Below are positions 38,468 to 53,400 of a stretch of 64,000 nucleotides of DNA, one piece after another. Location: the NCBI GenBank assembly GCA_905221605.1, contig CAJNDS010000656.1, positions 32,943-96,942 of the forward strand, in the 5' to 3' direction. How positions within the stretch are numbered: position 1 is the stretch's first letter; each line of letters begins with the position of its first letter. The DNA comes from Symbiodinium natans (Eukaryota; Sar; Dinophyceae; Suessiales; Symbiodiniaceae). The notes beneath the pieces were generated by a model that searched no databases, was not told where the DNA came from, and was given only the letters and a program-made list of their open reading frames with translations. Both the position numbers and the translations under genes were made by a program.

Positions 38468-41400
38468 GTTGCCTAGTGGCGCTAATAATCAGGGGAGGAG
38501 CGCGCAAGGTGAGCTCCTTCCAAGTTTGTGGCTCCGTGCTCTTAGCCTAAAACAGGATCCACTGCGGCTCAATACGGGCCGTTTCTGCACGGAGTACAGA
38601 AGTCCGGCATGCGCCAGATACTCGCAGCAAGCTTCAGCGGCTTTAGGTTCTCGATGCCAACTGTGATGAGAAGCCAGAGCTTAGAGCTGCCTTGAAGCGT
38701 GCATGCCACACAAAGCTTGGGAAGTTCAGCGGGGTGATGCCGGGAAACGCGAGAAGACTCCGACTTACGGCTTTGTGATTTTGTCACGAGCCGAGCTCCC
38801 AAGTTGCTTCCTTTTTCTCACTCACCCCGAGATTCCGGTCTAACGATCCACTTTTCTGACCGCAGCTGACCACTTGGCAATGTAGAATCAGCCGACATGC
38901 TCAGGACCTCGGTTTAGCTTCCATCTCCCACCAATCCTAGCAGCATCTCCTCTGCCCTGGGAGCTTCTTAAGTGCTCTCAGGTTCTCCTTGAGAACTTCC
39001 GCGGTCTTTCAAGGCATCCCCTTGGGGCCATTTTAAGCTGCACGAGGGGGGAGGTCTCAAAAAGTCTAAGAGCGAAAACAATCAGCTATGCCGGCAATGT
39101 GGGCAGGGCGCAACAACATGGAGCAACAGAGTCCGCACAGCATGGGTTTCAGGTGATGCTTACCCTGGTCAGGACACAGACTGCGCCCCAAGCCAATCTT
39201 CACTACAAAGCATACGGGATCATAAGGGGAAGCGCCTTGCAGCCATGGCAACCGCGTCAGAGCTTGCACAAGTGGTTGGCCTGGGAGAGAATCTAGATCC
39301 TGGGGCTTCAGGCTGCGAATGAATCTTTTTGTCAACCATTTTAGGGCTGTACTTTCCAGAACGGAATTATGAGTTTAGCTAGATTTACAGATGCGCGTTG
39401 CTACATAGCACATCCCGTTTACTGCCTTTTACTTCTACATGTACCCCTCAACGAATAGTCTCACGTACCAATGGCCTCAAAGCGATGCGCGCATTATCGC
39501 AAGATTTCTTCCTCGTACCATCAATTTCCTCATATCTTGCAGCAACATGTGAACATGATGGTGCATACGTATAACGAGGTTGATGTTCCTTGACCCGGAC
39601 CCGACCTGTCGGTCTTAAACCATAAGGCTCTTCAATCGGTTACATACGGATACGAGCATCTTTCGGCTTTTAAGTTTTTGGGTTGGAGTGTAGGAGGGGT
39701 CTGAATTTGCTCGAGGATGTGCTGGGGGAGGAGATGCTTGGCAGCAAACACGTAGCCCTGAGCCTCGTGCAAGTAGATATGAGCGGTTCTGCGTGGTGTC
39801 TGCTACAACAACGGCTTTGGCCTGCCCTGACGGCCCTAACGGCCCTAATCAAGTCAAGCTCTGTGACGACACTGCACCGTCAAGGCACTACCTAGCAGGG
39901 GATTTGAAAAATATTTTTCATTTTGTTCTCACCGGCTCAGGGACTCGTCTTGTGCAGCACGTTTGGTCGCAGAAGGCCTGCGGCTGACTTGTGAAGGATG
40001 GCAGATGGCACTGGCAAAACTTGTCCTGAGGCATCCTCCCTGATCCTGATTTTTTTTGTGCCAAGGATCCACACCCTTGTCTGTCCGTGTAGGCTCGCCA
40101 TGGCTCTCCCCACAATCAGTTTGGAAAGTGGAGCGACATGCCAATCAAGGCAAAGGAAACCAATGCAAGGCTTCAGCGAGGCAATTTCATGTTACTACCC
40201 CAGACTGCCCCTGTTTCTTTGCGTCATATCATCTTCTGCAGAATGTGCTCTATATCAGTCTATATCCATCTATCCATCTATCTATCTATCTATATTGTGA
40301 ATGCATGTGCGCGCCGCCTCGGCAGTCGGGCCAGCCCAACACGGGGTGTAGCGCGCGCATCGCAGACGAAGCAAAGCCAATGTCATACGTCGCTTGGTTC
40401 AGCGCCACACACATCACGACTTCCGAGGTAGGGGGGCTTCAGGAGGTTTAGGATGGCCCAGGAAGTCGCACAGGAGCCAGGGAGGGTCCCAACAAGGGCA
40501 TGGGACAGGTCCTACAGGGAGCGGGCAAATTTTTGGCTTGGGGGAAAGGTTGGAAGTGGGCAGGCCCGCGCAAAGCATACAAACCAGAAGAGACCAACAC
40601 CCCATGTGCCAGCGCCAACCCTTCACGGGCCTTCCTCGTGCGTGGGGCGGAAGAAGTCTCAGTAGGCATGGGTCTCATATAGGGCGTTATGAACGCTTGT
40701 CGAATCCTTACCAAACCCTCAGCCCTGAACCCCACGAGTCTCTGCAAAGCTGTGCTTGGCTTTGCTCTCCAGGCCAAGCCTCGATTTTCAGCACTTGGGA
40801 CTCGCCGGGGACCAACGATCCTGTGCCGCGGAGGCGTTTGTGCCGGAGCGGTTTAGGGCCTGAGGGTTATTTCGGAAGTGTTTTTCAATCGGGCAGCCCA
40901 TTGGCACGCATTTAAGTTTTATGGTACGGGTTTTGGTACACTAGCGCAACCAGATCCCGCCATCCTGCTTGCTGGGCGTGAACTCAGGAGTTTGTGTTTA
41001 TGTAAGTGGCCAGCGAGAATGTGGATTCCGACTTATGATGCTAAGGGTGTGAATGATGCTGACACATGCGTCGCAGTTGATGGCACCACGACACCTATAG
41101 ACTCCTTCATGCTGCAGCTGCTCAACCTCGAAGCAGTTCAAAGGAGAAGCGCCGCTTCTTCGAGCAGATTCGGACGCTGGACAGGAATTATCCAGGCAAC
41201 AGGGGTCCGGGAGTAGGGTCGGGGTGTCTCTCTGCAGGTCAGAGGACGTGGAATAGTTTGGGACTGGCAGGTGGCAGAATTAAGGTTGAATCAACTGTGA
41301 CTGAACTGTAACGACAGGCATTGAAGAGTTTCCAACCCAAGGTTGTGCTGCAACCTTAGGCCTGCAATCTGCTACCCCGACAGCTGGAGCGATAGTCACG

Positions 41401-44400
41401 GCACTTGGCGGTGCGGGGAAGCCTGAGCCAAGTTTACTTGCCGTCGAACGAACCTGCTTGGATTGGAATTCGGAGTCCCCGGTGCGGGCTCGTCTTTGAA
41501 TGAGCGCAAGCTTCCAAGAGTTCCAAAACTCCCACCACTCCCCGACTGTCCCCCCTGCGGATCAGCATTGTTTTCATTGCTTTTGAGTGCAGGTGGGCTT
41601 GGGAGCTATCTGCGGAATGCCCGGGCCCTGCTCCAGGCGTCTGGCAAACTAGGCATCAATGGTTAAGGCGAGGCTTTATTGGGGTTGTAGAGCTGGAGAC
41701 TCAACTCTGAAGCTGTTATCCCTTCCAGTCCAGGCCCTTCCAGTCCAGGCCTTCCCAAGCTTTGTTTCGGCAGCTGCAGCACATCACCCTGCAGGCGTCA
41801 GCCAGTGGTGAAAATCCTTTGGACGGCTGGTCCCCCTCCGTACCGCAAGAGCTTTGTCGGCACCCAGGATGGGCGATTCAAGGATATTCGGGGTTGCTGA
41901 GACACTGAGGGTTCAGAGGGTCCTTGCGCTTTCCGAGCTCGGCACAACAAATATCAACAAATGGTGAGAAGTACGCGGGACTGCCCAAATCTCAATGACG
42001 CCCTCACGCAAGCGCTTCGATTTGCAAGTTTCAGAGCGAGTCGTTGGACTCGCTCAAGCTCCGAGGTCTGCAATGGTTCAGTTTGCATAGTGAAATCAGG
42101 CCTGGCACGCATGTCTTGATCCGCCAGTCTGGACCCATATTGGCTTGGCTTCAGGCTTCAGCTATAGAACTGCACAGTAGTGGCATTGAGAGCAACGCAG
42201 AGAAGCGTCCAGGACGGCTTCAAGCCGGAAGTGGGGTCCGAAGAGTTCTTTGCTTACGAGGAGCTCGGGGCACAAGAGGCCGGGCCTTGCAGAAAAAAAA
42301 AGGGTCCCGGAGTACTAGTAGGACTACTTTGCAGCGTATGCAGAGCACATCCATACTCACACGATGATTACGTCCATGTTGCCAGTGTGTGCGAATGGCC
42401 ATGGCATCCATGCCCATACGATGACTACGTCCATGTTATACCGGTACTTGACAAACTTACCGCACTATTCGGGCGTATGCCCTAGATGCGCTCAGTGCGA
42501 ATCATGTTGAACAGCTGCACGAGAAAGAGCCATGGTCGATTTTGTACAAAAATAGCACGAAATCATAGTGCAAAGCAAAGGGGGCCTTTCAACTGCTTTT
42601 GCTACAACCACCCTTAACCACGCGGTTGCTCAAGTCCTGTGCCTGCGAGCAAAATCGCCAAGGATTGAAAATTTTGGGATTTGGTAGGCGTCTTCGTAGC
42701 CTCATGCAGCCTCCCAAATTGGTTGGTTACGTGGAGTCGTGGGAGCGCGAAGAAGCTTTGATACGCCGACTCATGTCGGTTCCTCTTTAGTGTGGACCCC
42801 CCCCCCAGAACAGTCGAAGCTGTTTTTCGCCCAGTTTACACGGCCCACGGGTTTTATATGATGTTAACAGTTAACAGGGAGGCGATGCCCGGCAATTGTT
42901 TTTAAAGGCGTGACTCGTGGAGCTTTCTTGCCGCGCCCGGTCGATTAGACTTAATTCAGGATCCCACCGCGCAACCCCAAACAGTCAGGGTGTGCTGAGT
43001 AACGAGTCGGATAAAACAGGGCTGGTAGGAGGATCGGAAGTATTGTTGCGAACCTTCTGATGGTACGCAGGTTCCATGGTAGAATGCAGCAATGCCGTCT
43101 GCACATGCATGGTTCCGTGCTGCGTGTCAGTACCCCCTCATGCAAACCCTAAACCCCTAAACCCTAAAACTTGCAACCCTAAACAAACCCTCAAAACCCT
43201 ACCAGAAAACATTGAACACCCCATGCACGCTGCATCCCAGCAAAGCAAGCAAGCCCACAAGACCGGTTGCTCCCAAAAGCCTTCATGAAGCCCTTTAACA
43301 AAACAAACCGCGCTCCCTTCGAGGTATCGAAATGTTGCTTCGTAATACCCGCCGGTGGCCTGGGCGAGCGGCTCGGGTTCAGCGGCGCCACGGGGTTGCA
43401 TCAGCTGCAGCCACTGAGAAACCGTCTGTTAGTAGACCCTGATCCTGTTGTAATCCCTTTCGCGGAGCCCACGAGATTTCAGAAAGACCAGTTTGCCCTG
43501 TTCTTGAGACTAGCAATCGTGTTTTCTCCGAATGAATGGTCGGCGTATGGTAAAGACTGTGACATTGTGGGGTTGTCAAGTTCAGCCAAAATTCAACCCC
43601 TGAACTCAGCAAGGTTTTAACTCCTGAACCCATGAAAGCCCTCTCGGGCGGAAACTGACAGGTGAAGCTCGCTCTCCCTGCTGAGCTCATTTCCGGCAGC
43701 TGTGTCCTGGGAGTCTACTGTGCCTACCTCCTGGCCTTCCAGGCGTGGATGCCGGGCACTTTCCCTATGCTCCTATCCTTTCGTATCCTTTCATGTCCCT
43801 TCTATGTTCCTCTCTCCGGCCGCCTCTGTGTGCGTCGCTCCACTTGAAGAGGTGTGTGGAACTGTTTTGAGCCGGTGGCTCATAAACCTGGGATGAATCC
43901 CAGAAATTGACAGCATCAAACGCGTAGGAATTCGAGCCTAGCATGGCACACTTGTGTGTCACCCGCGTTGTTTTGGAAGGTGGCTTCAGTTGAGAGGTGC
44001 TTGAACAACCAAGTAGACCAATTCCAGCTTCAGCCAGTCCAGGAAGCTGCTATAGGCTGCTCACAGTCTGCGCGCCGCTCTGCCCTACCGATCTGCAGAC
44101 CTTATAACGCCTCGCAACACCCACTCTGTTCACGGGCAACTCATGCATCAGGCTGAGTAGCCTCTCTCTCAGAGAGGACTTGAATTCAACAAAAACCCGG
44201 TGAGTCCTGTACGATACTTTTCAAGCACAAAATGATGTCTGGTGGAAACGGAAGGGACGTCGCCCGCTACGCCTTCTCTTTACCCAAGCGTGTGTTAGTC
44301 TTTGAATTGCGAGTCAATGAAGCTTGTTTTTGATGCTCAGCTTCTGTTTTCTTAGGAGCTCTCAGAGTCATCGACGCAACAGCGGTGCCGCCTGCCTCTG

Positions 44401-47400
44401 GCAACTTGGAGCAATCACGCTGGTTTGCGGCAGGCATTGTTCTTTTGTGGTCTGGATGAACTTGCTGGTCCAAAGTCCTGTATGAACTTGAGCTTCCTAA
44501 ATCAGGGTCAGGAAGACAGCACTGGGTTTCATTGTCTGGCATTTGGAGCTTGGCTTGTTTTGTTCATGTGTGGGTGCCTTTGCACTGATGGCATGTCCGT
44601 GCTTTAACTCGGATGGCAGGACACATCTCTTGTGGTTCTGATGCCCAGGGCGGCAAACAGGTTGTCTTCAGGCGAAGTATGGCGAAGTTTGGCGAAGTTC
44701 AGGTCTTGCGCCAGGCTAGCCCATCAATTGAAAATGCCCTTAAAATGGTGGCTTCCGAAATTGCGGCATAAGGGAATCCTGCTATTTGGGTTCTATTTTT
44801 TGGTCCCCTATTTTCGTAAATCCCCAATGTGGCGTAAAATGAAATTTCACAGGTCATCATGGCCAGTGCGGACACGGATGCTGGCATTCGAGAGCTCCTG
44901 TCAAGCGTCCCAGCTCGCAATTCTTCGATCCATGTATGTCTTCCACAACATTGGATACTTTGTTGCAGTACATGCGCATGTGTTCTTCGGAGTGGTGCCT
45001 TCTAAGAATCTGCGAGAAACTGCAGAGGCAACAGCTATTTCGGCTTGGATGAGGATCAAGTGACGATCCTGGTGCAGGAGACTCAGAAGGCCTTAATACT
45101 TAAGGTTCGAAGAAAGGGAGGTGCAGGTCCAGGCATCGAGGCTTGGGGCCTACCTCTCCCCCCTCCCCCCTTAAACCCCAGAAAAGCTAGCAATCATTAT
45201 TTCCCCTGCCGTTCGTTCGAGCAGGTGGCTATAAGTAATGCTTTGCCGCAGGTTTCTGTCACGTTGCCATTGCCGGAGACAGGTTGCCTGAACAATTCCG
45301 TGGTTCTGTGGGGGTGTGCATAGGGATAAACTGGGAGGGATTCTTTGAGGGTGGCGCTCCTGGGCTACTCGGCGTCATTTCTTTTTGCGTGATGCTCGGG
45401 AGGGGGGTTGGGGGGTGGGCGCTCCAGGTACTCGGCGGGACTTTCTGCGGGGTTCTGCTGTAGGGGCAGTCCAAGGATGCTGGGCGGGACTGTGGGAATC
45501 CCCATCCTCCGTGGGCACTCCAGGGATATGTGCTCCGTGGATGTTCGGACTCTCTGAGGGATTGGACTCTCTGAGGGATTGTCAGGGGGCGAGCAATCCG
45601 GGGTGGGCAATGCAGGATTACTTTTCCAGGACTCTCTGCGAGGTTCTCGGCCGCGACGCTTTGTGGGTTTAGTTGGGTGTGGGCACTCCAGCAACCTAGG
45701 AGACGGGCAAGGAGTGGGTGAGGAGAATGGTGCACTGAAAATCTAAGAACTCCAATGAAGCCGTTGAAGCCGCCAGAGGAGAAAGTGGCAGCCCTTGCGA
45801 ACAGCGATGCGCTCCTGAGCATGGCGGGGCCGTACAAGGTGGGCATTGGAGGAGTTGATCAGCGAAGTACAGCCGGGTGCTTGAGCGTTGCACTTGACAC
45901 CTTTTTGCCCTCAAGCCCTGTAGGAAACCAAACAGTACCAAACAGCCAAACAGCAAAGAGCCCTCAAAGTTTTCAAGCCGCCAACTGAATACTGAAGCAA
46001 TCCATGACCCACGACCACAGCCCACGGCCGCAGGTGGCAACAAAACCCCACGGCCATGGCGACGTGCACTTTCTGCTCCATTCTGCCGGGCTCCGCGCCA
46101 AGCATAAGTAGGCGGACTTGAAGGCCACGCTTTAACGCGCTTTGTGACGGTTTTCGATTTAGTTGGCGTTTTGGCAAGAGCAACTCTCCTGTCTTTCCTC
46201 TTTCTGACTCTCTGTTGCTATATCGGCAGAAGCACGTGAACATACATGAACACGTTTGTTCCCCGAGCCCGACAGCCTCAGAGGGAACAAATGAAGCGTT
46301 GGAGGAGCCGCTACTCTCAGGGCTTTGATGTACCGGTGTAGGGTTACGGAAAGCCCACACGCACCTCAGTACTACAAGAGCCCGTTAAATAAACACATCA
46401 AAATGACACAAAGACCTGACATCTACGCCTTGGAACCTTGAACCCTGATGAGACGTCTGGGTTAAGGTTCTGGGCAGTCCGTGGTTAAACCGGGATGTAG
46501 TGGATGCAATCGGTCTATAAATTGGGTTTTAGCATGGTTCTTACGGTCCAGGGTCGGGAGGTTTGGACTGCGGACTGGGCCTCAGTGTACCAATTGCAGA
46601 TTGCAACCGGAATGATAATACCAGCCTCAGTGGAGCCCTAAGCGAGCCTAAGCTCTGACAAACGCCTAGGCTTGTGGAAAGGTGGATGGGCGAGGGCCGA
46701 AAGTGGGTGCTGTTCTTCCAGGACGCCTCAAGGTGGAGGGATGATGAAGGTTGCAAATTCCAGAACCCCGACTCCGAATCGGAGGACACCAACACGCTGT
46801 ACCTGACCACCTTTCTTTGCTCCTTGGGGGTCTCTGTGCGGCACGGGCTCGAGGCCAGTAAGCCTAGCAACTCGACAGCTGCCGGTTGACATTTGAGGGA
46901 GTGGGTTATGCTTGCAGAATTGACCTGACAGAATCCCTGCCTTAATAAGTAAGTCGAACATCATGTCTATACCCCCCTTCTGCTGGGTGGCTACGTCATC
47001 TCTTCTTCTGGGAGTCAAGGTTTGAAGGTTTTGGCAACTCCCAGTCCCTGAAGGTCAAATTCTCAAGCCTCAAGGCTACTGCAGGCTTCGTACATCTTTG
47101 TACCCCTTTTCGAACCCTCAACTCCACAACAAGCTCCAGCATGCTTCAGCCCACCTTACACGGAAGCCCTAAGCCCAGATGTCTCTTTGACAAATACGAG
47201 TATACGAGGCCTTAGATTCTTGAAATCTGGCTGAGGATATTTGAGGATAGTAGGGGGGTTGGTTTTGGAGAGAGGGTTCCTCTGCGCACTTCAAGGCAAT
47301 GTCCTCTCTTTTTTGCCCCACACATGATTGGATTGATTGGTGCAAGTCTACGGCTGTTTCAAAGTCCAGGCCGGCCAGCCTTGTGTGAGGACCCAGTGCA

Positions 47401-50400
47401 CCCAACGCATCACGAAAATGCAGGAGAGAATCCACAGAAGAACTTTGCAGCTCCCTTGGCACATGCGAACCCAAAAGCCCGGCAAGCGCTTGAAAGCTCT
47501 AAATTGCAGCTGTCCGAACTGTCGAGCCAGTCACGGCATGCACCCATGGGCCCGGAAATTCCGCAAAAGCCTCCAAATGGCTACAGACATAAGTTATGAC
47601 GGTTTGTTTCTGATCCTGGGGTTTCAGAAGCCGCAGGTGAATTCAGTGGCTATGCCTCGCAAGGCCAAAGAAGCCGTGGGGTCCATCGCTCGTGCCGCAC
47701 TGACAACTGAGGGTCGTATTGAGGTTTGAGAAGAGCTCTTGGAGGCTTTTTGTGTTTGGGTGAATGCTGAACCCATCTGAACCCACTCGAAAACCCTAGA
47801 CATCCCTAGACCATGACTGCTTAGGTTGACAGAATCAGGGTTTGTGAGGGTTTTGAGTTCATAGTGCAATTAGGGCTGTAGCAAGCTTACGGGTATTGCC
47901 TTTCATGTTACATCTCAGCTGGAAAAAGGGTCTGTAGGATTTGGGTCAAGGTCTGCAGTTCACCGCCCAGGCCTCTCCCACCAAGATGGCCGCAGCATCT
48001 GTGTGAACGTCGAGTACAACCAGCTCGTCGGGAAGCCCAGAGGGTTTTGCCGCTTTGCCTGCAGGGATTGCGAATCGTGAGTGTTCGCGGTGCGAGGGCA
48101 AAGTTGCCTTAGCGAAGCTCTCAGCTTGAAGTTGTGTAGGTCCTAGCTGCCATGTGCGAGAGGATACTAGAGCCTGCCAAAATTCAGTAGCTCGGAACTC
48201 CTTGACGACTCAAGACACAGACGAGCAGCAGTCCCCTTGCGACGTGGACGCAGCCTTTGACGCCTCCTTGGAGAAGTCAAGTGCTTCTCAGAGTTCGGCA
48301 CACCGGACATGGCTACACCTCTCTCACGCGACTCATGCTCAGGCCATGGTCCTCAACACGCAGTGATCAAACGGCACTGCAGACGAGGTTGGCAAAGCAG
48401 GCGCGGAAGCTCACGGCAAGGTTTTTGGACGTCGACAAGGTCCTAGCCTGTCCTAGCCTCCTATAGCTTCTTCCTCGTCGTCACCAATGTGAGGGATGTG
48501 GTTTGATGTGTGGTTTGTCACATTTTGTCACCAGCTGTGAGCTCGGAGGCCCGTTGCCGAGCCATGCCCTAGTCAGAGCGGAGTAGAAGAGCAGGGAATT
48601 CCCTCAATACCCGCCTTGTCTGACAGTTGCTCCGATGTACAAGCCGAGGGGTCTGCAGAAGCGCAACTGATCTTGAGTTGTCGAGAGACTCTTAAGGATG
48701 AGGCTGGCAGCTCGGGGTTTTCTCGGGCCCCGCCCACAAGTTCTAGGAGACATTTTGGAGCTGCACGGAGCAGCACTGCTTCGATATCCGATGCGATATC
48801 TTGGAGAGAGTGGAATTTGCGCAGACTGGGCGAGCAATCGCCGCATGGCACCAACGCCCGGACAAAGCCCTTTTTGTGTTGAAGGACTATCCTTTTAGGA
48901 CGCCAGCATGGAGGACGAAAGCTTTCACGGCTCGGAGAATCGGACTTCCCAATCTGGTTCTTCAAAATTTGAAGGTTGCCGATGTTATCGCGAGACAAGC
49001 TGTTGTCTACATGGCGCACCATGTCCGAAGTAACCACAGAGAAGATGGAACGAAGGGAAGATGTTCAAGGGCAACGTCAAGGCAACGGCGAAGGCAGCTG
49101 CCAGGAAGTTCAATTGAGTTGCCCGAGCCTGCAGGTGGCAAACAGACGCGACCGTTCTTCGCAAAATGGAAAAACTGTGTGATGGCTTTGCAGAGCGACA
49201 TCATGGACATCATCAAAAACATATGTACACGGATCCAGGACTAAGTTAGTGTTATTCCCTAAGCCCGATATATGTTTGAGCTGTGTAGAAGTGTCCGTGC
49301 AGATCTTGACTGATTGAATTTGCAACTGCAAGACTTGCTCAAGGCAATACGAGCGTCGAGTACAATCTGCTGGATTGTGATAACATATATTATTCGTTTA
49401 AGCATGTTGAGTGGATCCAAAATGTCCATGCGGCTCAGCCTTTGGAGTGGTGCCGAAAGGGGTTCCCAAGTTTCCCCGAACGCCGAACTGCCTTAGCGCC
49501 TTCTAGATACCCCCGAGAACCCTGTGCGCTTTGTGGCCAAAAAATTGGGAAGTGCAGGAGCCTCTCCTCAAGGCTAACGGCTACGCGGAGGGAGACGTCA
49601 ATGGTACCGATGGATTCTCCCCCTTCCCGGGCAACACCAACGAGTGGCTCGGCAAGTCGCCATAAGACCTTTGTCCGGGGGCTGATGTTTGCTGGCTTGT
49701 TTGCTGGCTACAGTTGTCTCAAAGCGCCCCCTTGCCCACCTTAGAGGAGAAGTAGCCAGAGGAAGCATTAGCGGTCACTTTCCCGATCACCCAAAGCCCT
49801 TTTCGAGGTAGGCCCCGGGGATACTTTGCATTTGTACTTTCACACAGTTGTGTTTAAGAGGGTTTTTCTTTGGAGTATGATTTCAGAGCCATTCAAGGGT
49901 CAACCTAGCTTTCATAGCAGCTCACGGCCGTAATCTGGAATGACTGCCCAATCGACGGATCTCTGGTTTTCTGGGACAGAAGCATCGAGGTCTGTACACA
50001 TTGGTACATATCTCCTTTCGGAACACAAAAGACCGCGCCTTTTTTAAATTGACATGGGTTACAAGACGGATGCAAAATTGAGACAAAGGCTGATCTTCTC
50101 TCTCCCGGAGTATGCGGCACAGCTCGCGAAGAAGGGCGGTCAGATGCCCGAGTTCATCAATCCGCGGCCTGGCATCTTTAACTTAACTTGGAGACTTCTG
50201 TTAAGAAGCCCCCCCCCCCACCACTATCTAGCAGCGGCCTACGGTTACAGGCGCGGCCTACTTTTAAGCCTACTGACACCCCTCAGTTGCCTTGGAGTCG
50301 GAGTTATTTAAAGTGTCCACCCCATGGTGGCCCTGTGCAGTACATATGTGTAGAACTGTAGAAACTGTAGAATCTCCATAGCGGATCTGGGGTAGGGCTC

Positions 50401-53400
50401 CATGGTGGCTGCGCGTATGTTTCCATGAGGCCATGGGGCCACAGAGTGGCTTTCCAGCCCCATAGGTTTGCGTGTTTTGGGACTTGGCCATGTACATCCC
50501 TTATTCCAATTGCAACGCCAGCACGCCACCATGAAACTCGTATGTTTTGAAGTGCTGCAACATGGATTTCGGCCGCCAGACTCATGTCCGAAATGCCATG
50601 CAAGCACGGGGACGCCAGCTTTCATTATTTATCTTCACGAATCGAAATCCAACTTCAACACCAAGCCGCTACAGAGCCTCAGAAGCTGAAAGTTGTAACT
50701 TGGAGCGATAGTTGTTACTTACTCGATGAATAGAAAGAGTGGGGAGACGACGGCACAACGTCAAGATGGGAAGAAGACGAGACACTTCAGGCGTAGCGGC
50801 GTGGTGGCTCTCCTCATGAGCAACCCACCTTCACCTCTGAACACTTCTACCTGTCAACGTTGACGCAACTTTTCGTGAAGGGCCTCAGAAAGGAAATCTA
50901 TTAAGCACTTGACTCCGCACCGTTGTCAGAACATTGATTCTCGACTCTATTGTAACCCTACACCTTCGTAGCTGGTCAGCCCTAGGCCTTCTTGAGGCTT
51001 GTTGTGCGTCTCTCAACGTCTCCCTTCTAAAACACCTTACTCTCCTCACATATACACTACAACTCCAACTCTTGCATCGAGGTCTGCCTGGCTGCCAACC
51101 ACGTAGCTGACGACAGCCACCCTTCCAGCCCCCCTCCCCTTCCTCAATTCCAAGGAAGTATGCGGATGCGACACGAAGAAGCTTCAAGAGCCCAACCCGC
51201 TTGGAGTGTTCCCAGCTTGAGCTTCGGGCAGTTTGTGATTGTGGGATTTGTGGGCGAACATGCAGTGCTCTGTCTGAGGCTTCGGGCTTCAAGAGTGGGA
51301 GAGTCGCCTGCAATGCAAGCCCTCAATACACTGTGGTCCTCAATGCACTGTGCCTTTTGCGAAGCCCTCCCTGGGCCAAGTCCGAGGCGTTTCTTGCTCA
51401 TTCTTTCACATGTTCGCCAATGTTCGCACAGGGTTTTTCGGGCTGGAGGCCGAGGCTTTCACTTATACAGATAGCATCTGAAAGGCCCGGGCCAGAACCT
51501 CAGCCACCACACTGAACCTGTCAAGCCCAGTCAAGCCCCTTCCCTTTCCCTTGTCAGGGTTTAGGGATGTTTAGGGCGTTTAGGGTTTTGGGGTTCGGGC
51601 TCCGGAGAAGAAGTGAACAAAGTTGATCAGCGGTCCTCTCGCTGCGATAGAGCCCGCGTGTCCCATAGTCTGCGTGGGTGAATCCTTCCCAACCCCTGGA
51701 AATCCCTGGAATTCGAAAAGAGGCTACTGGGAGGGAAAAAAGAGAGGAAACCGTCGAGTGCAGCCTCAGGCATGATGCAGGACTATCCGAAGCTCTTGCC
51801 GCCCGAGTCCAAAGCCCCTGCCTCGGGCCTGGGCCAGGTTTCTGGGATTGGTCAAGTGCTGAATGTAGGTCCGTTCGTTGGTTCATACCATTAAGATGAA
51901 ACCTTTTTCCACTTTCACAACACCGTTGGCCCGAGCCGGGTCCCCGAGTCTAGCAGGAATCCAGGTCTGAAGTTTTCAAAAAATCTGTTGAGGCTGAGTT
52001 GCACCTTGGCCTTCTAGCAGCCTGTGGGCCCTAATTTGGATCTCAGCCCGCCGTGGCTTGCCGGCTTAGAGCTTCTTGAAGCCTTCCCACCCACTAATAA
52101 TTGGCATGAAGCCTGCAGCGTTCTAAACGGCATCCCAACATTCCTGAAGCGCTTGGTCGCTTGGTTCTTCAATTTAAGCTTGAAACCTGAAAACAGCCGT
52201 TGGAATGCCAGAACACCAGGTGGGCTTCACGCGGTATCCTCTGGATTTCGGCTACTTCCCCTGCAAGACTCTTTCCTCAAGCAGCCTTTGTGTAGATTTG
52301 CAGACTGGTTTTTCTCGCTGCTTGTTGCAGAAAAGTCGAGTAACCGTCTGCTTCATTCAGAGCTTTAATAACTTTAGTAACAGTCTGAAGCCTCAATACT
52401 TGTAATCCTGCAATATAACTCTGGCCCCAAACCTTCGAGAAAACGGCTCGGAGTTGACAGTGCGGCAGGCTCCGGAACAAGAATTCGAGCCGCAATAAGA
52501 AACCCCATGTGAAGCCAATGTCTGGACTTGGCAAGGACACGGAAATCATTAGGTTTTTTGTGCTTTACTTGGGCGGCGGCGATGTGGGAGTTTGAGAACC
52601 ACTGGCCCCCACGATTGTAGGCTCGGAATGGGGTATTGATGCGTCGTGGTGTGAAAAACTATTCGAAACTATTTTCTCAGAAAAAAAACCTATTGGGATC
52701 CATGTTATCCCATGAGATCTGGGCGTGTGGGGCAGTGTGTTTGCTAGGCAGTACGGTTTATGATCCACAGGCGAGGGTTTGGGACTGACTTAGCATCAAG
52801 CTGTTCAGTTCGCAGGCCTCAGGGTATGTACTCTACTTGATTTGTCAGTCCAATGTGGCTTCAAGCGATCAGCGTATCAATGCCTCACGAAGAGGAATGA
52901 CATTGCAACTGCCGCCCGTCTTAGCGCAGCTTGGCAATTCAGCCGGATGCGTTTACTTGTAGCGTGAACGTTCGGGGGTTTGTCGGTTTATGGTTGCTCA
53001 GGAGAACTGATTTGTAGTCTCAGAATGACTGGGAAGATCATACCTGAAGTCCTCTTGATAGCCGTCGACGGTCGCAGATGCGTACATGTCCTCATCGTTG
53101 TTCTCCCATTCAAAACTGGCTCAGCTCTTCCAAAATGTGAAGTGGACAGCAACCTGCCAGCTGAATCTAAGTCGTCTACAGTCCATTGTATAGACTGCGA
53201 GCTTCCAGTACATTTACACCCACACCCACACCCACTACAGAGAGAGAGACAGACATATACACGTATACATGTATTATACATATACATGTGCATATATATA
53301 TTTCTATATACATGTCTTAGATGTGGTCCACCCCAAAGACCTATCTTTCTCAGATACCTACATGACCTACATGCATTTATCTTCGGTAATCTTCGGTACC

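Noticed and set aside
45259-45846. 195-codon minus-strand ORF
   Set aside because: Runs through the degenerate minisatellite and opposite USP exon 11; Pro/Ser-rich with no domain.
51730-51770. REETVEC reading directly before MMQD as USP exon 19
   Set aside because: Would need a 10-bp intron; the true RLE(C) exon with FKSPTRLE lies at 51,155-51,207 in correct phase.
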